A stretch of DNA of 64,000 nucleotides from Victivallaceae bacterium (GTDB taxonomy: Bacteria > Verrucomicrobiota > Lentisphaeria > Victivallales > Victivallaceae), in contig JAKSOF010000003.1 in NCBI GenBank assembly GCA_024405735.1, positions 1 through 64,000 of the forward strand. The letters run 5' to 3'. Within the stretch, counting starts at the first letter, position 1, and each line of letters opens with the position of its first letter. The notes under the pieces were generated by a model, which did no database searches, was not told the DNA's origin, and saw only the letters and a list, made by a program, of their open reading frames with translations. This document shows positions 20,298 to 28,942 of the stretch, one piece after another. Made by a program: the position numbers and the translations under genes.

Positions 20298-21545
20298 TTA
20301 CTTTGTCGGAGCTTCGATTTTGTCGAAACCGGTGAAAGGACGCAACACTTCGGGCACGACGATCGAGCCGTCCGGCTGCTGATAGTTTTCCATGATCGCG
20401 ATGAGCATCCGGTCGGTGGCGGCGGTCGCGCTGATCGTGTGGACGAGTTCGCGCTTGTCGCCGTCCTTGTAACGGATATTCAACCGGCGCGCCTGGAAGT
20501 CGAGCAAGTTGGTGTTGCTGGTGACTTCGCGGTAGCCGTTGAAGCAGGGGAACCACGCTTCGATGTCGTATTTCTTGTAGCCGGGCGCGCCGAGATCACC
20601 GACGCAGACGTTGACGACGTGGTAGGCAAGGCCGAGCTGCTTAAGGATCATTTCCTCGTTTTCAAGGCAGAACTCGTGATATTTGACCGACTCCTCGGGG
20701 CGGCAGAAAATGATCTGCTCGACCTTATGGAACTGGTGCACGCGGAAAATGCCGCGCGATGCCCGCCCGTAACTGCCCGATTCCGTGCGGAAACAGGGGG
20801 TGAAAGCGGTGTAGCACAACGGCAGTTTCGCCCCGTCGAGCACGTCGTCCGCGTGATAACCGACGAGCGTCTGCTCGCTGGTGCCGATCAGCGCGAGGTC
20901 TTCCTTGGCGAGATTGTAAGTCTGATCGGCGAAAAAGGGCAGATACCCGGTGCCGAAAAGAGTGCGCGCTTTGGCGGCGCACGGCGTCATAAACGGGGTG
21001 AATCCGCGCGAAACGAGAAATTTCTGCACCCAGAAAAAGAAACTCTGGGCGAGGATGGCGCCCTTGCCTTTCCAATAATAGAAACCCGCCTGCGCGACCT
21101 TGGCGCCGCGTCCGATGTCGAGGATGTCGAGCGTTTCGCCCAGATCCTGATGGTCGCGGATCTTGAAATCAAAAGTCGGGATGGTGCCGACCTTGCGCAC
21201 TTCGAGGTTGTCGGCGTCGGTTTTGCCTTCCGGCACATCGGCGCTGAGCAAGTTGGGCATCAAGGCGACGATGCCGTCGATCTTTTTCTGCAATTCCGCC
21301 TGGGCGGCTTCCTTGTCGGAGATCTCGCCGCGCATCGCCTTGACGCGTTCGCGGGCGGCGGGGTCGGCGGCACACGTTTTGCTGAGCTTGTTGCGCTCGG
21401 CGCGGAGCGTTTCGATCTCGCCCGTCACCTTGCGGCACTCGGCGTCGAGTTCGAGCAACGCCTTGACATCGACGTCGAAACCGCGTTTGGTGCAGTTGTT
21501 TTGAATCATTTCCGGATTGCTCCGGATGAGTTTCATATCGAGCAT
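20298..21545 (-). CDS. serS: Seryl-tRNA synthetase
   Basis: 415 residues, typical. It charges tRNA-Ser with serine. The N-terminal coiled-coil arm (about 25-100) is followed by the class II core: motif 2 in FRTESGSYGRASRGIFRVHQF, and motif 3 near the end with EVLRPFTGFDKI. A TSEQTLVGYH segment binds serine. The ATG is preceded by AAGGAG. It sits between the rpiB-glyA fusion (27 bases upstream) and the aminotransferase (12 bases downstream), so serine supply and serine charging are co-transcribed. Confidence 0.97.
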   Translation of the reverse strand: MLDMKLIRSNPEMIQNNCTKRGFDVDVKALLELDAECRKVTGEIETLRAERNKLSKTCAADPAARERVKAMRGEISDKEAAQAELQKKIDGIVALMPNLLSADVPEGKTDADNLEVRKVGTIPTFDFKIRDHQDLGETLDILDIGRGAKVAQAGFYYWKGKGAILAQSFFFWVQKFLVSRGFTPFMTPCAAKARTLFGTGYLPFFADQTYNLAKEDLALIGTSEQTLVGYHADDVLDGAKLPLCYTAFTPCFRTESGSYGRASRGIFRVHQFHKVEQIIFCRPEESVKYHEFCLENEEMILKQLGLAYHVVNVCVGDLGAPGYKKYDIEAWFPCFNGYREVTSNTNLLDFQARRLNIRYKDGDKRELVHTISATAATDRMLIAIMENYQQPDGSIVVPEVLRPFTGFDKIEAPTK

Positions 21546-21572
21546 TTTCTTTTTCTCCTTAATCTTTGCAGA

Positions 21573-23285
21573 TCAGAATTGCGGCATCGGATAATCCGCC
21601 ATAAAGGCCTGGACTTCTTCTCCGAGTTTGCGCAACGCCGCCTCGTCTTCGCGGAGCGCGACGCCCCGCTCGATGAAGTCCGCGATGCGCACCATTTCCG
21701 CTTCCTTGAGACCGCGGGTGGTAACCGCCGGAGTGCCGATGCGGATGCCGCTGGTGACAAAGGGCTTTTCGGGATCGAAGGGGATCATATTCTTGTTGAC
21801 GGTGATGTGCGCCAGATCGAGCGCGTTGGCGACCGCTTTGCCGGTCGCCTGCTTCGGACGCAAGTCGATCAGCATCAAGTGGTTGTCCGTTCCGCCGGAA
21901 ACGATGCGGAAACCGCGCGCGGCAAGCTCGGAGGCGAGTTTCGCGGCGTTGAGTTTCACCTGATGCTGATAGCGTTTGAAATCATCGCTCAACGCTTCCT
22001 TGAAGCAGACCGCCTTGGCGGCGATGACGTGCTCCAGCGGTCCGCCCTGCAAGCCGGGGAAAACGGCGGAATTGATCGCCTTGAGATATTGCTCGCGGCA
22101 GAGGATCAGACCGCCGCGGGGTCCGCGGAGCGTCTTGTGCGTCGTCGTCGTCACGATGTCGCAGTAGGGCACCGGACTGGGATGCTCGCCCGCCGCGACC
22201 AGACCGGCGATGTGCGCCATATCGACCCAGAGGATCGCGCCGACCTTGTCGGCGATCTCACGCAGACGCGCGAAGTCGATGATGCGCGGATACGCGCTCG
22301 CTCCGGCGAGGATCATTTTGGGCTTGTTTTCGACGGCGAGTTTTTCGACTTCGTCGTAATCGATCATCTCGGTCTCGCGGCTGACGCCGTAGGCGACCAT
22401 ATTGTAGAGTTTGCCCGAAAAATTCAGCGGATGACCGTGGGTCAAATGACCGCCGTGGTCGAGGCTCATCGCCAGCACCGTGTCGCCCGGCTGACACATC
22501 GCCGTGTAGACCGCCTGATTGGCGCCGCTGCCGCTGTGGGGCTGAACATTTGCCGCTTCCGCGCCGAAAAGTTTTTTGACGCGCTCGATCGCGAGCGTTT
22601 CGACTTCGTCGATATGGGCACAGCCGTTGTAGTAACGCTTGCCGGAGTAGCCTTCGGCGTATTTGTTGGTCATCACCGAACCCTGCGCCGCGCGCACCGC
22701 GCAACTGGCGAAGTTTTCGCTCGCGATCAATTCGATGCCGTCATTCTGACGCGCCGCTTCCCGGTCGATGATCGCCGCGACTTCGGGATCGGAAACGCGC
22801 ACGGCGGCGATGTCGTCGTAACTGGCGATCTCGATCTTGTTGAGCCGGCGTTCGTGACGGGGATCGCCGCTGAAAGGCGTCGCAAGCCACGTTTTGAGGA
22901 TCGATTTCATCTCGTCGGCGGTCGTGAAGTCCGCGGGCAGTACCAGAAGATTGGAAGCGTTGTGCTCGCGGCTCTTGGCGGCGACGGCGCTGCTGTAAGC
23001 GACACAGCCGCGCACCCCGTGGAAACGGTTACCGACGATCCCCATTCCGACGCCGGAGCGGCAGATGAGGACGGCGGCGTCCGCATTGCCGAGCGAAACC
23101 GCTTTCGCCGCTTTGGCACCGAAATCCGGATAGTCGTCCGCGGGATCGACCGCGTAGGCGCCGCAGTCGATCACGTTGTGACCGCTTTCACGCAAAATGG
23201 CGGCGATCTCCTCTTTGATCGCGAAACCGCCGTGATCGGCGGCAAGGGCGATGGCAAGTTTGCAATTGGCGATTTCTTTCAACAT
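21573..23285 (-). CDS. RpiB-GlyA fusion: ribose-5-phosphate isomerase B / serine hydroxymethyltransferase
   Basis: 570 residues, two complete enzymes in one chain; ATG preceded by AGGAG. Residues about 8-150 match RpiB: the ADHGG start, the catalytic cysteine in [16 protein letters not shown] (Cys75), and [10 protein letters not shown]. Residues about 155-570 match Gly[28 protein letters not shown], the PLP lysine in [14 protein letters not shown] (Lys384) and TVNKNMIP. The linker is only about 15 residues. The first half interconverts ribulose and ribose 5-phosphate; the second makes glycine and one-carbon units from serine. RpiB normally reads CGTG where this has CRSG. I recall similar fusions in PVC bacteria but did not check. 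Confidence 0.93.
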   Translation of the reverse strand: MLKEIANCKLAIALAADHGGFAIKEEIAAILRESGHNVIDCGAYAVDPADDYPDFGAKAAKAVSLGNADAAVLICRSGVGMGIVGNRFHGVRGCVAYSSAVAAKSREHNASNLLVLPADFTTADEMKSILKTWLATPFSGDPRHERRLNKIEIASYDDIAAVRVSDPEVAAIIDREAARQNDGIELIASENFASCAVRAAQGSVMTNKYAEGYSGKRYYNGCAHIDEVETLAIERVKKLFGAEAANVQPHSGSGANQAVYTAMCQPGDTVLAMSLDHGGHLTHGHPLNFSGKLYNMVAYGVSRETEMIDYDEVEKLAVENKPKMILAGASAYPRIIDFARLREIADKVGAILWVDMAHIAGLVAAGEHPSPVPYCDIVTTTTHKTLRGPRGGLILCREQYLKAINSAVFPGLQGGPLEHVIAAKAVCFKEALSDDFKRYQHQVKLNAAKLASELAARGFRIVSGGTDNHLMLIDLRPKQATGKAVANALDLAHITVNKNMIPFDPEKPFVTSGIRIGTPAVTTRGLKEAEMVRIADFIERGVALREDEAALRKLGEEVQAFMADYPMPQF

Positions 23286-23350
23286 TTTCCACTTCTCCTA
23301 AATTGGTAAAATGATCGTGAGTAAGACAGTATGATATAATATATATCATA

Positions 23351-23382
23351 AGCGCGCATTTTGCCAGTACAAAATGCGCGCT
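23351..23382. terminator. Perfect 13-base hairpin between the ACT gene and rpiB-glyA
   Basis: AGCGCGCATTTTG (23351-23363) is exactly complementary to 23370-23382 with a six-base loop. It follows the stop of the minus-strand ACT gene, although no long U-tract follows. It probably ends that transcript or shields the rpiB-glyA promoter, which lies immediately beyond. Confidence 0.6.
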
Positions 23383-23411
23383 TGAAAGGAATTTCAAAAA
23401 AGTTGCCGGAG

Positions 23412-23837
23412 TCAGCCGAAAATTTCAGACGACGCAATGATCTCCACGGCTTCTCCCGCAAGGGCTTTTTCCGCCGCCGCCGCGTCGGCGAAACGGAAAA
23501 TCAATGCCGCCTGTTTCGTGTCCGCATAGGGGAAAGCATACATGTATTCGACCGACAAATTATATTTATCGATAATGCTTAATACGTCGGCAAGCCCGCC
23601 CGCGCGGTCCGGCACGCTCAACGCGAGCACATCCGTCAGTTTGACGACGAATCCCGCCTTTTCCAATGCGCTTTTCGCCGCCATTTCGTCCCGCACCAGC
23701 ATCCGCAGGATCCCGAATTGCTGCGTATCCGCCAGCGAAAGCGCACGCATATCGATCGAATTTTCCTTGAGCACCTTGCAAACCGCCGAGAGCGCACCCG
23801 GCTGATTTTCCACAAAAAGCGAAAGTTGTTTGAGCAT
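23412..23837 (-). CDS. Tandem ACT-domain protein
   Basis: 141 residues from ATG 23837 (GGAGTTTCGGGGA ahead). Two ACT domains, about 1-68 and 70-141: the first begins LSLFVENQPGALSAVCKVL, the second LALSVPDRAGGLADVLSII. Stand-alone double-ACT proteins are thought to bind amino acids as regulators; a similar type often neighbours indolepyruvate oxidoreductase or phenylacetate-CoA ligase genes, and iorAB lies 2 kb away here in the same direction. No DNA-binding domain is present. Ligand and partner are unknown. Confidence 0.88.
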   Translation of the reverse strand: MLKQLSLFVENQPGALSAVCKVLKENSIDMRALSLADTQQFGILRMLVRDEMAAKSALEKAGFVVKLTDVLALSVPDRAGGLADVLSIIDKYNLSVEYMYAFPYADTKQAALIFRFADAAAAEKALAGEAVEIIASSEIFG

Positions 23838-24010
23838 TCCCCGAAACTCCTTTTGTTGTCTTTGGTGCAATATAGTGCGAAATCCGGAAAAAAACAAGCG
23901 CATTTTTACAACTTTCGGCAAAGAAAACGAACGTGAAAGAAAACTGATGTGTAAGTTGCTTCGGAGAGAACGACGGGGAGGTTTGCGGTACGCAGATGGG
24001 ATCGGAGCAA

Positions 24011-24040
24011 GAGGGGACAACCGTGTACGGTTTTCCCCTC
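24011..24040. terminator. Strong GC-rich hairpin
   Basis: GAGGGGACAACCGT pairs with ACGGTTTTCCCCTC around a two-base loop, with one mismatch, followed on the plus strand by TTTGATC. There is no plus-strand gene upstream, so its role is unclear; it may be a terminator, part of the repeat array, or a small RNA fold. Confidence 0.45.
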
Positions 24041-24135
24041 TTTGATCTCCCCTTTTTCCGTGTGATCGCAGTCGGGACGGTTGTGGATGTTCCTTTTTTA
24101 CTCCCATACGCCTGCGTTCGCCTCATTACATTCGG

Positions 24136-24262
24136 CTCTCTCGCGGCTACCGTGCTCGTCTACGGTCACTTGCGCAAACAACTGTTTGCGCATTTCCGCA
24201 TTGCCTTGCAATGCGTAAAATCGCTCCCATCCGACTGCGCGCTCGTCGGCAATCAAAACGGA
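24136..24262 (+). repeat. Dispersed repeat, second copy of 23-175
   Basis: Nearly identical over most of its length to 23-175, including GCTACCGTGCTCGTCTACGG, the 22-base palindrome TGCGCAAACA-AC-TGTTTGCGCA, and CCATCCGACTGCGCGCTCGT. The first copy carries an extra stretch of about 20 bases before the shared end. Both copies are intergenic. Confidence 0.85.
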
Positions 24263-24545
24263 TGCGGTTTGTTTTATACAAGAGACTTATTGCTCAAAAA
24301 TCGCATATTTTCAGGAAAAGATGCACCTCAGCCGCAATACCGCCACATCGTACCTGGAGCAACTTGCCGGAGCGGGGGCTTTGGGAAAAAATTCTCCACG
24401 GGCGAAATGTTTATTTCGTCAACAAGCGGCTTTTCAATATCCTGACGGGTAAAAAAGAATCGTTTTTAGTTCTGTCTTTTGAAGTGTGCGCAAATTTCCG
24501 GACGCTATCTGTGATCTCCGGCGATGTGCGATGCTTCCGAAGACA

Positions 24546-24992
24546 TCAATGTTGCACATTCTGTTTTTTGGTTACCAAAAACAGAATGTCGTCGGCATCT
24601 TTGTCGCGGGCGACGGCTTGTTTGGAAAGAAGAAGGTCGTCAAGGCAAAGGTATTTTACCGGCACCCCGTTGAAATCGTGTGTCGTTGCACGATCTTCAA
24701 CAATAGAGAATTTTGGCAACCCCGGCGGCGCGAGATGAAACTGGATGATCCCGGCGGAGGTTTGAAAAGTTTGCACAAAACCTTCTCCGGTGGCGGCAAG
24801 CGGTTCGACCTCCATATCAAGCTCGTCGCTTAACGCCGCATTCAATTTGGAAAAATTGTCTTCGTCGAAAGGAGGAATAAAAAGGTCCCAGTCCAATGTA
24901 AAACGGGGCATCCCTTCCTGACGCATCGCCTGCCCGCCGATGACAACATAATGGACACCGGCATCGTTGAGTTTTTTCAGCAGTTTTTCCAC
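24546..24992 (-). CDS. Nucleotidyltransferase-fold protein
   Basis: 148 residues. The N-terminus VHYVVIGGQAMRQEGMPRFTLDWDLFI (about 13-39) matches the minimal nucleotidyltransferase/AbiEii-like pattern: a GG motif followed by a T-x-D-x-D/L-like strand. The second catalytic position is DWDLFI rather than the usual D-x-D-L, so activity is uncertain. A later LCLDDLLLSKQAVARDKDADDILFL segment matches the end of DUF6036-type proteins. It overlaps the small gene upstream by 16 bases and is translationally coupled to it. A toxin-antitoxin or resistance role is possible but unproven. Confidence 0.7.
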   Translation of the reverse strand: MEKLLKKLNDAGVHYVVIGGQAMRQEGMPRFTLDWDLFIPPFDEDNFSKLNAALSDELDMEVEPLAATGEGFVQTFQTSAGIIQFHLAPPGLPKFSIVEDRATTHDFNGVPVKYLCLDDLLLSKQAVARDKDADDILFLVTKKQNVQH

Positions 24993-25183
24993 TGAATTCC
25001 GCCTTGTGCCGCGATTTTTTTCAGATATTCGCGTTTCCAGTTGTTCATTTCTTCGTAATTACGGAAAGATTTTTTGGAAAACGGCGGCAGATTGACCGGC
25101 ACCGGAAAATTCATTTGCGGCGGATTCTGCAACCATAACCGTATCTTTTTTTCGCGAATATCCATACGTTCCAAATCTCCCAT
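24977..25183 (-). CDS. Small partner gene of the nucleotidyltransferase
   Basis: 68 residues, or 62 if translation begins at ATG 25165, which has GGGAG ahead. It is basic and has no membrane helix (RKSFRNYEEMNNWKREYLKKIAAQGG). It overlaps the nucleotidyltransferase gene by 16 bases, as in two-gene toxin-antitoxin operons. A TATATT hexamer at 25190-25195 lies six bases before ATG 25183, so the transcript may begin at that ATG. I do not recognise a family. It is transcribed toward the nucleotidyltransferase and is preceded by the tRNA-Asp terminator. Confidence 0.55.
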   Translation of the reverse strand: MGDLERMDIREKKIRLWLQNPPQMNFPVPVNLPPFSKKSFRNYEEMNNWKREYLKKIAAQGGIQWKNC

Positions 25184-25218
25184 ACCCCTAATATAATCGC
25201 AAAAAACAAAAAAGCAAG

Positions 25219-25255
25219 AAAAAAAGAGACTGTCGCATCATTTGCAACAGCCTCT
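25219..25255 (-). terminator. Terminator of tRNA-Asp
   Basis: On the minus strand a 13-pair stem (25243-25255 with 25225-25237, two G-U pairs) is followed by a U-rich run. It lies ten bases past the tRNA 3' end. Its sequence GGCTGTTGCA...TGCGACAG is shared with the pgk terminator. Confidence 0.85.
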
Positions 25256-25264
25256 GGAAAAGAG

Positions 25265-25341
25265 TGGCGAGAGAGACGGGACTCGAACCCGCAACACCCA
25301 CCGTGACAGGGTGGTACTCTAACCAATTGAGCTACTCCCCC
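25265..25341 (-). tRNA. tRNA-Asp (GTC)
   Basis: A 77-base cloverleaf on the minus strand with encoded CCA. The acceptor GGGGGAG pairs with CTCTCTC using G-U pairs; the D arm is AGCTCAATTGGTTAGAGT; the anticodon loop CTGTCAC gives GTC; the T arm contains GGGTTCGAGTCCC. The discriminator base is G, as expected for aspartate. A TATATT hexamer lies upstream near 25380. Confidence 0.96.
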
Positions 25342-25434
25342 GCTAAAAGTCTTTTTTACAGCCTTTCAGCGTGTTCTATAATATAACCCCGAAATGTTTG
25401 TTTTCAAGCAAGTGATATGAAAAAAGTCGATTTT

Positions 25435-25911
25435 TTATTTTCTGCCGAGATCGAACATCGCGAGATTTCCGTCGCGCAATTTTTCCGGAAAGTTTCCGGA
25501 AATCACTTCGTGCCACAAGTCGACGCCGATGTTTTCCAGATGTTTCGAGAGCGCGCCGAGGATAAGAACGTTGAGCGCCTTGGGGTTGTTCAATTCCTTG
25601 ACGGGCACGTCGTCGGGAGTGATGAGCACGCCGCCCTGACGGAGTTTGCCGAGGACGAGTTCCACCTGATCCGTTTCCAGTACCGCGAGGATGTCGCATT
25701 CCCCGTCGGGAACCATCGGGCTGGCGACGTTTTCTCCGAAGCGGACTTCGCTCGACACCGAGCCGCCGCGCTGGCTCATCCCGTGGACTTCGCTTTTTTT
25801 GACGTCGTATCCGCTGCGGAAAAGCACCTCCGCGAGAATATCGGTGACTTTGAGGACGCCCTGACCGCCGAGACCGGCGACGATGACATTTTGAACTTTT
25901 TGAGAAGCCAT
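25435..25911 (-). CDS. iorB: Indolepyruvate:ferredoxin oxidoreductase, beta subunit
   Basis: 158 residues from ATG 25911 (GAGGGAG ahead); an ATG at 25929 would overlap iorA. It carries the gamma-domain of the 2-oxoacid:ferredoxin oxidoreductases: NVIVAGLGGQGVLKVTDILAEV and the following VKKSEVHGMSQRGGSV. With IorA it decarboxylates aryl pyruvates to aryl-acetyl-CoA using ferredoxin. It is shorter than some IorB proteins but complete for the gamma domain. It lies 14 bases downstream of iorA and ends the operon. Confidence 0.94.
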   Translation of the reverse strand: MASQKVQNVIVAGLGGQGVLKVTDILAEVLFRSGYDVKKSEVHGMSQRGGSVSSEVRFGENVASPMVPDGECDILAVLETDQVELVLGKLRQGGVLITPDDVPVKELNNPKALNVLILGALSKHLENIGVDLWHEVISGNFPEKLRDGNLAMFDLGRK

Positions 25912-25925
25912 AGATAACTCCCTCA

Positions 25926-27506
25926 TCAATTTCCCATTTTCTTACTGCGGACGGCGGCGATGACGCAGGGGCGGCGCACGACGATCACGCTGGTGCGCGT
26001 CGCGGCGAGGCATTCCTCCACGAGCGATTTGAATTTTTCCGGTTCGGCGGTCGAATCGACGACGGCGACGAATTCGACGCCGATACCGCGGACGATCTCT
26101 TCGGGCATCAGCCGCGGCGCGGGATCGACGTGATTGAGTTTTTTGCCGGTGCCGGGATTTTCCTGCATCCCGGTCATCGCGGTCGTGCGGTTGTCGAGGA
26201 TGATCAAAAGATGTCCCGTTTTCGGCGTGTTGTAGACCATTTCGACGACGCCGTTGATGCCGGTGTGAAAGAACGTGCTGTCGCCGATGACGCTGACGAC
26301 GCGGCGCGCTTCCTTTTCGGGAAGCATTTTGCGCAAGCCCAGTCCGACGGTGACGCTCGCCCCCATGCAGACGCAGGCGTGGATCGCATTGAAGGGCGGC
26401 ATCACGCCGAGCGTATAGCACCCGATGTCGCCGGAAACCAGACAGCCGAGGTCGCGGAGCGTTTCAAACGTCTTGCGGTGGGGGCATCCCGGGCAAAGTT
26501 GCGGCGGATGCGGTGCAACGGCGGGCACCGGAGCGGGGCTCGGATCGTGCGCCAGAAGTTTGCGGACGCGGTCGACGTTGAGTTCGCCGAAGCGGAATTC
26601 CTCTTCGGCGGCGTCGATCTTGACACCGAGCGCGCGGACGGCGTCGGCGAGGTAAGGATCGCCCTCTTCGACGACGACGAGCCGCTTGACGTTTCCGGCG
26701 AAATCGCGGATCGTCTTTTCCGGAAGCGGATGAGTGAATCCGAGTTTGAGGATCGACGCCTCCGGCGCGGCTTCGCGGGCGTGCTGATAGGAAATGCCGC
26801 TTGTGATGATGCCGAGTTCCGGCGAATTCAGAGTGATTTTATTATATTGATTGAGTTCGTTGATCTCGCGCATTTTTGCGAGGTCGCCGCGCAGTCTGCG
26901 GTGGGCGAGCCGCGCAAAGGCGGGCACCATCACGTTGCTTTTAGGATCAACGGCGAAGGCGCCTTCGCGCTTGGCGTCGGGGGTCTCCTTGCGCCGTTCG
27001 ACGATGCACTTGCTGTGACAGACGCGCGTCGTCATGCGAAAAAGGACGGGACTGCGGAATTGATCGGCGAGCGCAAATGCCGCGCAGAGGAAATCGTAGC
27101 ACTCCTGCGAATCGGCGGGTTCAAACATCGGCACTCCGGCGGAAACCGCGTAGCGGCGGTTGTCCTGTTCATTCTGGCTCGACGCCATTCCGGGATCGTC
27201 GGCGCTGACGACGACCAGCCCGCCCGGAGTTCCGCTGTAGGCGATTGTGAAAAAGGGATCGGCGGCGACGTTGAGTCCGACGTGTTTCATCGTGACGAGC
27301 GAGCGTCCGCCCGCGAGCGCGACGCCGATGGCGGTCTCAAGCGCGCATTTTTCATTGGGTTCCCATTCGGCGGTGCCGCCGAGTTTGGAAAAGTCGTCGA
27401 GGATCTCCGACGACGGCGTGCCGGGGTAGCCGCACCCCAGATTGACGCCGCAGTCGAGCGCGGCGAGGGCGACCGCCTCGTTTCCGCTCAAAAGCTGTTT
27501 TTTCAT
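25926..27506 (-). CDS. iorA: Indolepyruvate:ferredoxin oxidoreductase, alpha subunit lacking C-terminal ferredoxin domain
   Basis: 526 residues, against about 600-650 for full IorA. The pyrimidine domain opens LLSGNEAVALAALDCGVNLGCGYPGTPSSEI; the TPP domain has LCPGCPHRKTF, then VIGDSTFFHTGINGVVEMVYN with DNRTTAMTGMQENPG. The chain ends right after VVRRPCVIAAV, where family members continue into a two-cluster ferredoxin domain with CxxCxxC motifs; none is present. Because iorB starts 14 bases later, the loss is not a frameshift. The ATG overlaps the previous stop (ATGA). Confidence 0.93.
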   Translation of the reverse strand: MKKQLLSGNEAVALAALDCGVNLGCGYPGTPSSEILDDFSKLGGTAEWEPNEKCALETAIGVALAGGRSLVTMKHVGLNVAADPFFTIAYSGTPGGLVVVSADDPGMASSQNEQDNRRYAVSAGVPMFEPADSQECYDFLCAAFALADQFRSPVLFRMTTRVCHSKCIVERRKETPDAKREGAFAVDPKSNVMVPAFARLAHRRLRGDLAKMREINELNQYNKITLNSPELGIITSGISYQHAREAAPEASILKLGFTHPLPEKTIRDFAGNVKRLVVVEEGDPYLADAVRALGVKIDAAEEEFRFGELNVDRVRKLLAHDPSPAPVPAVAPHPPQLCPGCPHRKTFETLRDLGCLVSGDIGCYTLGVMPPFNAIHACVCMGASVTVGLGLRKMLPEKEARRVVSVIGDSTFFHTGINGVVEMVYNTPKTGHLLIILDNRTTAMTGMQENPGTGKKLNHVDPAPRLMPEEIVRGIGVEFVAVVDSTAEPEKFKSLVEECLAATRTSVIVVRRPCVIAAVRSKKMGN

Positions 27507-28942
27507 TCCTTATTCCTTTCGATCTGACAATTCAGTTGATCCATAATTGCGTCAAATTTTTCCAGTTCGATGGCGACGGCGTTGGCAAGCTCCTCCAATT
27601 CCGCGGCATCCGGCGTGTAGGAGGGGTCGTCGAGCATCTTGAGCGTCTCGGCGAAACGGTGCGAAATCGCCGCGCATCCGGTCAGAAGTTTCTTTTCGAT
27701 CGCCGAGGGGGCTTTGCCGGATTCGGCGAGGAAATCGAAAAACGCCTGTCTTTCCTCAACGGCATCGAGAATGTCGCGGCGCACCGGAGCCTTGGCTTCG
27801 TCGTCGGCGCGGTTGTAGGTTTCGAGATGCTCCTCGAAGTGCTCCTCCAGCATCGTCTTGAAAATCTCTTTTTGCGCTTCGTCGGCGAAACACGCGTTGC
27901 CGAAAAAGTGCTGAAAAAACACCCCGAAATCAGCCACTCTGCCGTAGCAGGCGTCGAGGATGAAAGCCTCCATTTCAACGGGGGTGAAAGTCGAGCCGAT
28001 CGACTTCAAAATCGCGCCGACGCTTGTCGTGTCGCCGCTTGAGAGCGTCACGAAATCAGGCACGGCATCGTCGTTTTCAGATTCCTCATTGATCCGCGAA
28101 AGCGGCACCAGCACGGCGTGCCCGCCCTCGGTGTGGATGGTCAGTCCCTGCGAGTCGCGGATATATTCGTCGAGCGAGGCGGCGGCTTCGGGGAGCGTTT
28201 CTCCGGCGAGAAAAATTCCCCATGCGATTTGTTCGGGAATATCGAGATACTCCTCGAAGCGGTCAAAAACCTTGACGATCGCCGCATCGAGCGCGGCGAC
28301 CGCTTTTTCGCGTTTCGCCGCCGGACGGCTTCCCGCCGGAAGAAATTCGACGTCGAAGATCCCCTTGCTGAAATCCTCCGTCGTTAAAATCAGCGCATCG
28401 CCGAGCGCAAAATCGTGATCGCGGTAAAACTGCGCGAGATCGAAAACGGTGAGCGTCACCGGTTCGTTGCCGGAGCGCGACTTTTTCAGATGGGCATTCG
28501 CCCGGGAATCGGCGATCAGGAAATCGAAAAGCTGTTCCGAGCCGAGGAGAAGATGATAGTGAAAAATTTTGCCGAGCGGCGCGGTGACGCATTTTTGCGG
28601 GACGACCGATTGCGCGATGCGCAAAACGACTTCCGACGCAAAGACTTCCGGCGCGGCAAAGGGGACGAAACGGTGCCCCGGCACGAGGATCCCTTCGGAA
28701 ATCTCCCACTCGTCGGGGGTGATCAGGAAACGGCGGCGTTTAAAAAAGTGATCGCGCCGCACCCAGACTTCCTTTTCCGAAAAAAAGCGGTCGTCGCCGT
28801 CGAGAATGCGGTAGATGCGGTTGCGCGTCGCCGCCGAGACGTTGCCGCATTTTTTCGCGATCTCCGCGACGGAAAAAGTACCGCCGGCAACATCCACGGC
28901 CTTTTCAATGTCGTTGATCGAAATCTCTTCGCGTTTCGCCAT
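27503..28942 (-). CDS. Unknown protein coupled to truB and iorAB
   Basis: 479 residues from ATG 28942, which overlaps the truB stop (TAATG) and has GGTGG ahead. Its own stop overlaps the iorA start. The first 90 residues look like a winged-helix fold (INDIEKAVDVAGGTFSVAEIAKKCGNVSAATRNRIYRIL) resembling an unnamed HTH region; the rest is acidic and helical with no membrane segment. I do not recognise a family. It is possibly a lineage-specific protein; the overlaps show it is translated with TruB and IorA. Confidence 0.65.
   Translation of the reverse strand: MAKREEISINDIEKAVDVAGGTFSVAEIAKKCGNVSAATRNRIYRILDGDDRFFSEKEVWVRRDHFFKRRRFLITPDEWEISEGILVPGHRFVPFAAPEVFASEVVLRIAQSVVPQKCVTAPLGKIFHYHLLLGSEQLFDFLIADSRANAHLKKSRSGNEPVTLTVFDLAQFYRDHDFALGDALILTTEDFSKGIFDVEFLPAGSRPAAKREKAVAALDAAIVKVFDRFEEYLDIPEQIAWGIFLAGETLPEAAASLDEYIRDSQGLTIHTEGGHAVLVPLSRINEESENDDAVPDFVTLSSGDTTSVGAILKSIGSTFTPVEMEAFILDACYGRVADFGVFFQHFFGNACFADEAQKEIFKTMLEEHFEEHLETYNRADDEAKAPVRRDILDAVEERQAFFDFLAESGKAPSAIEKKLLTGCAAISHRFAETLKMLDDPSYTPDAAELEELANAVAIELEKFDAIMDQLNCQIERNKE

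Larger units (their letters stand above)
23838..24545. other. Gene-poor interval with hairpin and dispersed repeat
   Basis: About 700 bases without a supported gene. It holds the ACT gene promoter region (a TATATT at about 23875 on the minus strand), a strong hairpin at 24011-24040, and the second copy of the dispersed repeat (24136-24262). From 24300 to 24545 I see nothing further beyond the 3' flank of the nucleotidyltransferase gene. Confidence 0.6.

Noticed and set aside
19080-23309. A 1409-codon open frame on the plus strand
   Set aside because: It lies opposite the aminotransferase, serS and rpiB-glyA genes, whose products match known families end to end. The plus frame translates into low-complexity charged sequence and reflects codon bias.
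25265-25341. tRNA-Asp as an integration site
   Set aside because: I found no integrase and no direct repeat of the tRNA 3' end in the window.
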